This document shows, piece by piece, positions 56,370-64,000 of a DNA stretch of 64,000 nucleotides. Origin of the DNA: Yersinia hibernica. Its GTDB lineage: Bacteria > Pseudomonadota > Gammaproteobacteria > Enterobacterales > Enterobacteriaceae. The notes beneath the pieces were generated by a model. It worked only from the letters and a program-made list of their open reading frames with translations. It was not told the origin of the DNA and made no database searches. The DNA lies in contig NZ_CP032487.1 of assembly GCF_004124235.1 (NCBI RefSeq), forward strand, positions 2,232,001 through 2,296,000, read 5' to 3'. The position numbers and the translations under genes were made by a program. Positions within the stretch are counted from its first letter, which is position 1. Each line of letters begins with the position of its first letter.

Positions 56370-58043
56370 CTAGAAAGTTTCCCAATTCTCTTGCAGGTCA
56401 CTTCCCAGTGTTTTTTTAGCAGTTCCGCTCTTATCCTGTGTCGGCTGCTTTGGTTTTCTGACATCTTTTGTGGTACTACCGTTGTCCATATGCAAAACAA
56501 ATACGGACATGGATTGGGTTAACATGCTGGCTTGTTCTTCCAGCGCGGCGGCGGCAGAAGCTGATTCTTCTACCAAGGAGGCGTTCTGTTGGGTTACTCG
56601 GTCCATTTCCGTCACGGCCTGACCAACCTGATCAATACCCCGGCTTTGTTCATCAGAGGCGGAAGCGATTTCACCCATGATGTCAGTCACTCGGGTCACG
56701 GCATTGACGATATCGCCCATGGTTTCACCGGCACTTTCTACCAGGACAGACCCCATATCGACACGGCTAACGGAGTCTTCAATCAACCCTTTGATTTCTT
56801 TTGCGGCTTGCGCACTGCGCTGAGCCAAGTTCCGCACTTCACCAGCCACGACAGCAAAACCACGACCTTGTTCACCAGCACGGGCGGCTTCAACCGCGGC
56901 ATTCAATGCCAGGATATTAGTTTGGAAGGCGATACCATCAATAACGCTGGTAATGTCAGCAATTTTCTGCGAACTACCGGCAATCTCATGCATGGTTTGC
57001 ACCACATTGGCCACCACTTTCCCGCCTTTTTGCGCGGTTTCTGATGCACTCAATGCCAACTGGCTGGCCTGACGGGCATTTTCAGCATTCTGTTTTACGG
57101 TAGCCGTTAGCTGCTCCATGCTCGCCGCAGTTTCTTCCAGTGATGCCGCTTGCTGTTCGGTACGGGCAGACAGATCATTGTTGCCAGCGGCAATTTCTGA
57201 CGCGCCACTGTAAATAGCATCAGCCCCCAAACGTACATCGCTGACGGTAGTAATCAATTCAGATTGCATATGTTTCAAACTGGCCGCCAACGTGCCCATT
57301 TCATTGCGGCTCTGCACTTCGATTGTCTGAGTTAAATCACCATTTGCGATGTGTTTAATATGTTCAATCAAATATTTAAGTGGGTTAATCAAGATATGTT
57401 GCATACCCAGCCAAACAATGACAATCACGACAAATACTGCAATCAGGACGAAAACAATCACACTCATCGCATAAGTAAAGGAGCGGTTGCTATCCTCTAC
57501 TGCACCGGCGTACAGGCGATCATTTTGTGTCAGATAGGTGTTGTAATCATGCTCAAAAGCATTTTGGAAGCTTGAGGTGGGTTGATCGAAGAATTCATTG
57601 ATCTTGCCTGCTTCCATTAACTGGATAAGTTCTGTCAGCGCGCCAAAATATTGGTCATAGGTCTGTTTTAATTTTTTAGCCGATTCAGGGTCTTGCTGGC
57701 TATCCAGTGGAATTTGTTCATAACTTTTAAAACGTTCCGCTGCCACATCCAATGTCCCTTTGGCTGAAGCCAAAAGGTCATTCACTGTCGGGCCACTGCC
57801 CGTGTGGTTGACATCCATCATGTAGCGGATGCCCGCACGGTTAAGCGTATTACGTGTTTGCAGTAGATTGACCCAGCTTTCATTTAAGACCGACTGTTGC
57901 TGGCGAATAACTTGCAAAACCGCGAAGTTTTCTTTGTCATTTTTTAGAGAGTTGAAGAAAAGCCCGCCGGAAACCAGTTGTAAGGCACCAAATAGCACTA
58001 ACACCAGCAGCAGGCTGGTGACCACTTTCATACGCTTGAACAT
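56370..58043 (-). CDS. tsr: Methyl-accepting chemotaxis protein, Tsr-like serine receptor
   Basis: Chemoreceptor of 557 residues, close to E. coli Tsr. The periplasmic domain has [14 protein letters not shown], containing the Arg and Asn that bind serine in Tsr, and [10 protein letters not shown], with the second set of contact residues. Membrane segments lie at about 9-30 and 192-215, followed by HAMP and the conserved signalling tip. The C-terminus is ENWETF, the docking pentapeptide for CheR and CheB. A sigma-28 promoter lies 66 bp upstream. Assignment to serine rests on the ligand-site residues and is otherwise inference. Confidence 0.93.
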   Translation of the reverse strand: MFKRMKVVTSLLLVLVLFGALQLVSGGLFFNSLKNDKENFAVLQVIRQQQSVLNESWVNLLQTRNTLNRAGIRYMMDVNHTGSGPTVNDLLASAKGTLDVAAERFKSYEQIPLDSQQDPESAKKLKQTYDQYFGALTELIQLMEAGKINEFFDQPTSSFQNAFEHDYNTYLTQNDRLYAGAVEDSNRSFTYAMSVIVFVLIAVFVVIVIVWLGMQHILINPLKYLIEHIKHIANGDLTQTIEVQSRNEMGTLAASLKHMQSELITTVSDVRLGADAIYSGASEIAAGNNDLSARTEQQAASLEETAASMEQLTATVKQNAENARQASQLALSASETAQKGGKVVANVVQTMHEIAGSSQKIADITSVIDGIAFQTNILALNAAVEAARAGEQGRGFAVVAGEVRNLAQRSAQAAKEIKGLIEDSVSRVDMGSVLVESAGETMGDIVNAVTRVTDIMGEIASASDEQSRGIDQVGQAVTEMDRVTQQNASLVEESASAAAALEEQASMLTQSMSVFVLHMDNGSTTKDVRKPKQPTQDKSGTAKKTLGSDLQENWETF

Positions 58044-58108
58044 GTTATCCCTTCATAAGTACGTCAAAACACAGGTACGCCAAAACATAAGACGTTTAAT
58101 TAACTGTG

Positions 58109-58135
58109 TTATCGGCACCGAAAGGGGGAACTTTA
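58109..58135 (-). promoter_or_regulatory. Sigma-28 promoter of the tsr-like gene
   Basis: On the minus strand TAAAGTTC, an 11-base spacer and GCCGATAA. It has one mismatch to the consensus and lies 66 bp upstream of the receptor gene. It probably also drives the second receptor and cheRBYZ. Confidence 0.92.
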
Positions 58136-58341
58136 CCGAGGAGAGGGATTATTTTACCGGGGAGATACTGGGTATTAACATTTCGGATTGTATTTTTAGC
58201 ACGCTGTTGAGCACAAGATGAGCCGCCAATGCCTGTGGTTTTATGTGTTAGCAACAGACCTCAGATCAAGCTAATCGGAGGCCTGTGCATATAAGCCGCG
58301 GTAATATAACCCCAAAATGCATGGCATTTGAAATCCGGCCT

Positions 58342-58839
58342 TTACCCTTTGGTCACTGCATCAATCAATGACATCTCTTCACTGCTCAGCAACTTCTCAA
58401 TATCAACCAGAATAAGCATGCGCTCACCCAAGGAGCCTAAACCGGTCAGATACTCGGTCGCCAGAGTCACGGCAAATTCAGGCGCTGGGCGAATCTGTTC
58501 AGCAGTCAGTGACAGTACATCAGACACACCATCAACCACAATACCGACGACGCGCTGACCAAAATTGAGCACGATCACTACCGTATTTTCGTTATAACTG
58601 ACGCCCTGTTGAGCAAATTTAACCCGTAAATCAATAATAGGAACAATAACGCCGCGTAAGTTAGTGACACCTTTAATGAACGCCGGGGTATTAGCGATAC
58701 GGGTCACTTGGTCATAACCCCGGATCTCCTGGACTTTCAAAATATCAATGCCGTACTCTTCAGCACCCAGCGTAAAAATCAGGAACTCTTGTCCTACCGT
58801 TTCGCCAGCCAGCTTCGTGACGGTTGCTAGTCCTGCCAT
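58342..58839 (-). CDS. cheW: Chemotaxis coupling protein CheW
   Basis: Adaptor that joins chemoreceptors to CheA. It is 165 residues (167 in E. coli). The SH3-like CheW domain shows [25 protein letters not shown] and [16 protein letters not shown], the segments that contact receptors and CheA. AAGGGT precedes the ATG. It lies 118 bp after cheA in the same transcript, a gap with only a small hairpin (58911-58928). Confidence 0.97.
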   Translation of the reverse strand: MAGLATVTKLAGETVGQEFLIFTLGAEEYGIDILKVQEIRGYDQVTRIANTPAFIKGVTNLRGVIVPIIDLRVKFAQQGVSYNENTVVIVLNFGQRVVGIVVDGVSDVLSLTAEQIRPAPEFAVTLATEYLTGLGSLGERMLILVDIEKLLSSEEMSLIDAVTKG

Positions 58840-58957
58840 GTTTTTACCCTTAAATCAATAGGTTGAATTTATGTTTGTTTTCAAGGCCAGGAACAAACTC
58901 CGTGCCCTCTACCTGTTTTCGTACAGGTTCCACACCGGCGCTACAAAAGTACATCTG

Positions 58958-61006
58958 TTACGCAATGGCAACATCATCCGCCGTGACACGCTTTTCTCGG
59001 TTTAAGGCCTGCAATGCCGACACATCGACAATTAATGCCACACTGCCATCGCCCAAGATGGTAGCGGCGGAGATCCCCGGAACTTTCCGATAATTACTTT
59101 CCAGGTTTTTCACCACCACTTGGTGCTGACCAATTAATTGGTCTACTAGCAGTGCATAACGACGACCAGCACTTTGCAGAATCACCACAATACCTTGAGT
59201 AGCTTCAGTTTTTGCATTTTCAACATCAAAGACACGGAACAATTCTACCAGTGGCAAATATTCACCGCGCACTTGTAATACGCGCTCACCGCCAGCCAGT
59301 GGATGTAAATCCTCAGCTAATGGTTGTAGTGATTCCATTACTGCATTCAATGGCAAAATAAACACTTCATCACTAACTTTGACAGACATGCCATCAAGGA
59401 TAGCCAGCGTCAATGGCAGCAAGATACGGATAGACGTGCCCTTGCCCGCCTGGAAACTGACTTGCACATGGCCGCCCATCTCCTGAATATTTCGCTTGAC
59501 CACGTCCATCCCCACACCACGGCCGGAAACGTCCGTCACCTGCTCAGCAGTCGAAAATCCGGGTGCAAAAATCAGCATCCCGACATCTTCATCACTCATA
59601 TGTTCATTTACCGCCATGCCCTGAGACTGCGCTTTCGCCAGAATTTTCTGCCGGTTAAGCCCGGCCCCGTCATCAAGGACTTCAATACAAATATTGCCAC
59701 CTTGATGTTCTGCAGACAGTGTCAGATTACCCACCGGTGCTTTGCCCGCCGCAATACGCGTTGCAGGATCTTCAATGCCGTGATCCAGACTGTTACGCAC
59801 CAGGTGAGTTAATGGGTCAATAATGCGCTCAATCAGACTTTTATCCAGCTCAGTCGAGCTACCAAGCAGTGTCAGTTCGACCTGCTTATTCAGCTTACTG
59901 GCCAAATCGCGCACCAAACGCGGGAAACGGCTGAAGACATATTCCATCGGCATCATACGAATCGACATTACCGACTCTTGCAAATCACGCGCATTGCGCT
60001 CCAACTGCCCCATACTATTAAGCAAATCGCCATTAATCACCGGGTCTAAGGTACTGGAGCGCTGGGCCAGCATGGATTGAGTGATAACCAATTCGCCCAC
60101 CAAGTTAATCAATTGGTCGACTTTCTCAACCGCCACACGAATACTGGTCGATTCACTGGCTTTCGCTTTAGGTTTTACATGCTCAACACTGGCAGGCGGG
60201 GCAATAACGGCCTCAACCGGACGGGTATTTTTTATCTCCGCGACAGGCGTTTGAGGGACTTCAGCGGCCACCGGTACGATAAGCGCAATCTCCGGTTCTG
60301 CCGCAGATTCGGCCTGTACGAAACTAATTTGATCAGGCTCCAGCACAAAACACAATACGGCGCTGATATCATCTTCACTGACAGAGGTAATCAGGGTCGT
60401 TTCAAGGCTGTCTACACCTTGGTGGGTATCTTTGATTTCCCCTAAATTACCCAGCTCTTCCAGCATCAGTGGGATTTCTGGCTCTTTCAACCCAGACAGG
60501 CGAATCCGCATTCCGCCCTGAACCAAAGCGGGAGACTTAGTGCTGGCCTTGGTTTCTGCCGAAGGAGTCACTGCTTGCTCAGCTGTCGCAACATTATGTG
60601 TAGTTTGTGGTTCTAACGCTTCAAGTGCCAGTTGGCGCAATGCGTGACAAATATACTCAAAGCTTTCTGCGTTAGGTTCTTGAGAGGTTTTATAGGCGTC
60701 CAACTGTTCCTGCATAATATCTTTCGTTTCCAAAAACAGGTTGATGATATCAGTGCTCAAGCGCATCTCGTCACGGCGGGCACCATCCAACAGGTTTTCC
60801 AACAGATGGGTTGTCTCTTGTAATACCGTAAAACCAAATGTTGCAGCGCCGCCCTTGATTGAGTGAGCAGCGCGGAAAATGGCATTGAGTTGTTCATTGT
60901 CTGGTGCCAGCGGATCCAGCAATAACAAATGCTGTTCCATATCTGCCAGCAATTCATCTGCTTCATCAAAGAAAGTCTGATAAAACGCGGTAATATCCAT
61001 GCTCAC
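58958..61006 (-). CDS. cheA: Chemotaxis sensor kinase CheA
   Basis: Histidine kinase that phosphorylates CheY and CheB in response to receptors. It is 682 residues from the GTG at 61006, which aligns with E. coli (MSMDI). The P1 domain carries the phosphorylated His in AAHSIKGGAATFGF. P2 (CheY/CheB docking) is Pro/Ala-rich and divergent. P3 dimerises (SIRVAVEKVDQLINLVGELVIT), and P4 is the kinase with NSLDHGI, DDGAGLN and GRGVGMDVV. P5 binds CheW. An internal ATG at 61000 could give a start two codons later. AGAGGTGA lies just upstream. Confidence 0.97.
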   Translation of the reverse strand: MSMDITAFYQTFFDEADELLADMEQHLLLLDPLAPDNEQLNAIFRAAHSIKGGAATFGFTVLQETTHLLENLLDGARRDEMRLSTDIINLFLETKDIMQEQLDAYKTSQEPNAESFEYICHALRQLALEALEPQTTHNVATAEQAVTPSAETKASTKSPALVQGGMRIRLSGLKEPEIPLMLEELGNLGEIKDTHQGVDSLETTLITSVSEDDISAVLCFVLEPDQISFVQAESAAEPEIALIVPVAAEVPQTPVAEIKNTRPVEAVIAPPASVEHVKPKAKASESTSIRVAVEKVDQLINLVGELVITQSMLAQRSSTLDPVINGDLLNSMGQLERNARDLQESVMSIRMMPMEYVFSRFPRLVRDLASKLNKQVELTLLGSSTELDKSLIERIIDPLTHLVRNSLDHGIEDPATRIAAGKAPVGNLTLSAEHQGGNICIEVLDDGAGLNRQKILAKAQSQGMAVNEHMSDEDVGMLIFAPGFSTAEQVTDVSGRGVGMDVVKRNIQEMGGHVQVSFQAGKGTSIRILLPLTLAILDGMSVKVSDEVFILPLNAVMESLQPLAEDLHPLAGGERVLQVRGEYLPLVELFRVFDVENAKTEATQGIVVILQSAGRRYALLVDQLIGQHQVVVKNLESNYRKVPGISAATILGDGSVALIVDVSALQALNREKRVTADDVAIA

Positions 61007-61016
61007 GGTGTCACCT

Positions 61017-62207
61017 CTACTGTGCGTCGCGGCTTGTCGGAGAGACCGGGACATCACTGGCCGGTGCCGCTGGCAACGATGTCGTTGGCCGGTTGGCTGC
61101 CGGAGTTATGTTCCCCGTGCTCAATGGTTGTGTTTGTGGTGCTGTTGCTGGCGGTTCTGCCACTTTCACCGGCTCAGTCACGGGTGTCACCGGTATTGTT
61201 GCCGTCGCTGAACCGGTAGTCACAGGTTGCGCCGCTGGCTTAGCCGCACCCGCGGTCACTGCGGGGTGAATCGCCCCCGTTGTCGCCGCTGCTGGAGCGG
61301 CCATCGCAGGCGTTGTCCCAGTGGCATCAATCTGTTTTAAGCTCTCGGCTTTTTCTATATCGAGCGCTTTATTATCTAAATTCTCGTGCTCAATATCGTG
61401 TTGAGTCTGCTTATTCAGCACCAAAATGCTGATACGACGGTTAACCGGATCATCGGAGGCTTGCTCTTTTAATCGCATTGTCGAGGCCATACCCACCACA
61501 CGTAATATCTTGCCTTCATCTAAACCACCGGCCAGTAATTCACGCCGTGAAGCATTGGCCCTATCAGCTGATAGTTCCCAGTTACTGTAACCTCGCTCAC
61601 CCGATGCATACGGTAAATCATCGGTGTGTCCAGACAGGCTTAGTTTATTGGGGATGTCATTCAGAATCGGCGCGATAGCACGTAAAATATCGCGCATATA
61701 CGGCTCGACCTGAGCACTGCCCATCTTGAACATCGGCCGATTTTGACTATCAATAATTTGAATTCTCAGCCCTTCATCCATCATGTTAATCAACAGATGT
61801 GGCCGTAGCGCTCTGAGCCTCGGATCGGATTCAATTAATTGATCGAGTTTTTCCCGTAACTTATTGAGTCGATACTCTTCTTTTCGGCTCTCTTCAGAAT
61901 CAATGTGCTTGCGCACCTCCCCCACTTGTTGGGTCGGGTCATCACCGCCCCCCGGAATAGGGCTGGTGCTATCACTACTTTTCTCACCATGGGTCAGCGC
62001 GACTTTCAAGGGGGTGCGAAAATATTCTGCAATTTGTGTTAGCTCTTGCGGGCTGGAAACCGACAGCAACCACATCACCAAAAAGAAGGCCATCATTGCG
62101 GTCATAAAGTCAGCATAAGCAATTTTCCATGACCCGCCATGGTGGGCTTGGCCATGTTTGGCCTTGCGCTTTTTGACCAGAATAACGGGGTGGTTCTGAT
62201 GCTTCAT
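61017..62207 (-). CDS. motB: Flagellar stator protein MotB with long C-terminal extension
   Basis: Stator subunit that anchors the MotA5B2 proton channel to peptidoglycan. It is 396 residues against 308 in E. coli. The membrane helix contains the proton-binding Asp in [21 protein letters not shown]. The OmpA-like peptidoglycan-binding domain has [23 protein letters not shown] and [10 protein letters not shown]. The last ~100 residues are an Ala/Pro/Thr-rich low-complexity tail absent from E. coli MotB. It overlaps motA by four bases and ends ten bases before cheA. Confidence 0.96.
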   Translation of the reverse strand: MKHQNHPVILVKKRKAKHGQAHHGGSWKIAYADFMTAMMAFFLVMWLLSVSSPQELTQIAEYFRTPLKVALTHGEKSSDSTSPIPGGGDDPTQQVGEVRKHIDSEESRKEEYRLNKLREKLDQLIESDPRLRALRPHLLINMMDEGLRIQIIDSQNRPMFKMGSAQVEPYMRDILRAIAPILNDIPNKLSLSGHTDDLPYASGERGYSNWELSADRANASRRELLAGGLDEGKILRVVGMASTMRLKEQASDDPVNRRISILVLNKQTQHDIEHENLDNKALDIEKAESLKQIDATGTTPAMAAPAAATTGAIHPAVTAGAAKPAAQPVTTGSATATIPVTPVTEPVKVAEPPATAPQTQPLSTGNITPAANRPTTSLPAAPASDVPVSPTSRDAQ

Positions 62208-63091
62208 GCGTCCTCTTCTGTCGCTTGCGGTGCCGGCGCTTTCACTCTGCGCACATGCTCTTCCAGCTCAATGAACGAAGGACGTTCCGTGGTGTAGAGC
62301 GTTTTACGACCAAATTCCACGGCAATTTGCGGTGCATATCCGTTGAGACTAGAAAGCAGAGTCACCTTGATGCACTGCATCATTTTGGTCGTTTCTGCAC
62401 TCTGTTGACGTAATAACGTCGCTAACGGCGAGATAAATCCATACGCCAATAAAATCCCCAGGAATGTCCCTACCATCGCATGGGCAATTAATGCCCCAAG
62501 TTCTGCCGCGGGCCGGTCTGCTGATGCCAGGGCATGCACGACCCCCATAACTGCGGCAACAATACCAAATGCCGGTAACGAATCGCCGACCATCGCCAGA
62601 CTACCGGCGGGAATTTCACATTCTTGCTCGTGAGTTTCTATTTCTTCATCCATCAACGCTTCGATTTCAAAAGCGTTCATATTCCCACTGACAATTAACC
62701 GCAAATAGTCGGTAATAAATTCCACTAATATCTTATCGGCCAAAATCCGCGGATAATTAGAAAAAATTTCACTTTCTAAGGGACTTTCTATATCCCGCTC
62801 TAATGAAAGCATTCCCTGTTGGCGGGATTTTGCTAATAAACGGTACAACAGCGCCATTAAGTCCATATAGAGAACTTTGTTATATTTAGAGCGCCGCATC
62901 AGCTTTGGCAGCGCTTTCATCGTGGCTTTTATCGCTTTACCATTGTTACCCACAATAAACGCGCCAATACCAGCTCCGCCGATAATTAAAAATTCGGCTG
63001 GTTGATATAATGCGCCTAGGTGACCACCGACAATGATGTAGCCGCCAAAAACCGCACCTAAGACCACGATATAACCCAAAATAACTAACAC
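62204..63091 (-). CDS. motA: Flagellar stator protein MotA
   Basis: Stator subunit that drives FliG using proton flow. It is 295 residues, the E. coli length, with four membrane segments. The cytoplasmic loop carries the charged residues that contact FliG ([20 protein letters not shown]), and the conserved Pro-containing [15 protein letters not shown] is present. The start is a GTG with AAGGAT six bases upstream. I see no sigma-28 box in the 137-bp gap to flhC. Confidence 0.97.
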   Translation of the reverse strand: MLVILGYIVVLGAVFGGYIIVGGHLGALYQPAEFLIIGGAGIGAFIVGNNGKAIKATMKALPKLMRRSKYNKVLYMDLMALLYRLLAKSRQQGMLSLERDIESPLESEIFSNYPRILADKILVEFITDYLRLIVSGNMNAFEIEALMDEEIETHEQECEIPAGSLAMVGDSLPAFGIVAAVMGVVHALASADRPAAELGALIAHAMVGTFLGILLAYGFISPLATLLRQQSAETTKMMQCIKVTLLSSLNGYAPQIAVEFGRKTLYTTERPSFIELEEHVRRVKAPAPQATEEDA

Positions 63092-63168
63092 GCGATATCC
63101 TTAGCAAAGTGTGTGGGTGGAAGGTGAGGCGTTAGCACCCTTTGAGAGCCGAGAATTGCCACTAACGA

Positions 63169-63202
63169 GTTACAGGAGCGGTATCCATACCGCTGCTGTA
63201 AC
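63169..63202. repeat. Long hairpin between flhC and motA
   Basis: GTTACAGGAGCGGTAT and ATACCGCTGCTGTAAC pair over 16 bases with a single mismatch and only two bases between the arms. There is no T-run on either strand. It may end or process the flhDC transcript, or act as a protein-binding palindrome. Confidence 0.7.
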
Positions 63203-63228
63203 CCAAAATGCTAGCAACTCAAAGAAAC

Positions 63229-63810
63229 TCAAACTGCGCGTCTAACCTGCTCATCCAGCAGTTGTGAAGTTATATCGGCAGATTGCGGAGAAAGTTTACG
63301 TTTTTTTACTGCGCGGGAAGGTGGCTGGCAAAGACTGCAAACAAAGCTGTTTCGTGGTTGGTGAGCATGGGTGATAAAAGTCCCACCGCAACAGTTACAA
63401 CCAGAGAGCTGCAACATACCACTGTCGACGAAGCGAACCAAAGTCCAGGCACGGGTTAACGCCAGTAATGGCGGTATTCCAGACTGATCCGGGCACTGTT
63501 CGAGATAAAGACGATAAGCCTTAATAACGGCCTCAACACCGGTGCATTGCCCGCTTTTTAGCAAGAAACTATAAGCGTTATAAAACATCGATGAGTGAAT
63601 GTTTTGTTCCCAAGTCATAAACCAATCGGTCGAAAACGGTAACATGCCTTTAGGCGGAGGACTGCCTCTCAGCTCCTTATAAAGCTTGATTAAACGCCCT
63701 CGGCTGAGTTGCGTTTCGCTTTCTAACATCTGCAAACGCGCACCTAAAGTTATCAACTCCATGGCCAAATGAATATCTTTGGCTTCCTGAACAATACTTT
63801 TCTCAACCAT
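63229..63810 (-). CDS. flhC: Flagellar master regulator subunit FlhC
   Basis: With FlhD forms the FlhD4C2 activator of class 2 flagellar genes. It is 193 residues (192 in E. coli). Four cysteines in SGCNCCGG and VCSLCQ bind zinc in the DNA-binding part. The N-terminal helix-rich region matches E. coli. It starts three bases after the flhD stop codon. Confidence 0.98.
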   Translation of the reverse strand: MVEKSIVQEAKDIHLAMELITLGARLQMLESETQLSRGRLIKLYKELRGSPPPKGMLPFSTDWFMTWEQNIHSSMFYNAYSFLLKSGQCTGVEAVIKAYRLYLEQCPDQSGIPPLLALTRAWTLVRFVDSGMLQLSGCNCCGGTFITHAHQPRNSFVCSLCQPPSRAVKKRKLSPQSADITSQLLDEQVRRAV

Positions 63811-63813
63811 CGG

Positions 63814-64000
63814 TCATGCTCTTTTCTTAGACGCACTACCGTCTTTTAACGATAGCTCGTGGAGTAAGTGACTCGACAATAAAATTCCGGTGTGGATTTG
63901 CTGCAAGTCATCCACACGAGATTCTTTCGTCAGATGATGAATTGTATTGTGATCACTGAAACGGAAATGACAGACCAATTGGTTAGTCTCAGCTAATTTA
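63814..64000 (-). CDS. flhD: Flagellar master regulator subunit FlhD (partial, N-terminus outside window)
   Basis: The last 61 codons of flhD, cut by the right window edge. [17 protein letters not shown] and [16 protein letters not shown] match the C-terminal half of E. coli FlhD, including the dimer interface region. The protein ends in KKRA, as in E. coli. It is the first gene of flhDC; its promoter lies outside the window. Confidence 0.95.
   Translation of the reverse strand, partial: KLAETNQLVCHFRFSDHNTIHHLTKESRVDDLQQIHTGILLSSHLLHELSLKDGSASKKRA

Overview
The window is a chromosomal segment of a peritrichously flagellated enterobacterium, most probably a Yersinia species. The protein sequences are close to Enterobacterales homologues throughout. 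The flagellar and chemotaxis genes form one nearly continuous block from fliZ to flhD, with fliR followed directly by a convergent flgL, whereas E. coli has three separate loci. The intergenic regions also carry ERIC repeats. I cannot name the species from sequence alone.

Layout. Positions 1-5612 hold the divergent proline genes putP (cut by the window edge) and putA, with PutA operator motifs and an ERIC element between them. Positions 5856-6520 hold a small toxin-antitoxin pair of the TumE/TumA type. Positions 6593-9924 (minus strand) are the cystine ABC transporter tcyJLN and D-cysteine desulfhydrase dcyD, followed upstream by the flagellar regulators fliZ and fliA and the single flagellin gene fliC. 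fliDST run on the plus strand from 13606. Positions 16065-20943 hold three accessory genes: an AraC-type regulator, an HD-GYP c-di-GMP phosphodiesterase and an AlkA-type DNA glycosylase. Positions 21180-23087 form a small AT-rich insertion next to fliE. It carries a gene for a SopE-family Rho-GTPase exchange factor (a type III effector) and a decayed IS6-family transposase, and it is bounded by a 16-bp direct repeat of the 3' end of fliE. After this come fliE, fliFGHIJK, fliLMNOPQR, flgBCDEFGHIJKL (minus), flgA, flgMN, an undescribed 47-residue secreted peptide gene, flhBAE, cheZYBR, two chemoreceptors, cheW, cheA, motBA and flhC, with flhD cut at the right edge.

How it works together. FlhDC (right edge) activates the class 2 operons for basal body, hook and export. 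FlgM holds FliA (sigma-28) until the hook is complete, and FliA then transcribes the late genes. I can read sigma-28 promoters (TAAA-type -35, 11-nt spacer, GCCGATAA-type -10) in front of fliC, fliD, flgK, flgM and the tsr-like receptor, and a weaker one in front of the small secreted peptide. None is visible in front of motA.

The most notable result is the SopE-like effector gene lodged inside the flagellar export cluster on what looks like a tiny genomic island. Next are the small secreted peptide gene between flgN and flhE, an ERIC element in the put control region, and a large insert in the HD-GYP catalytic domain.
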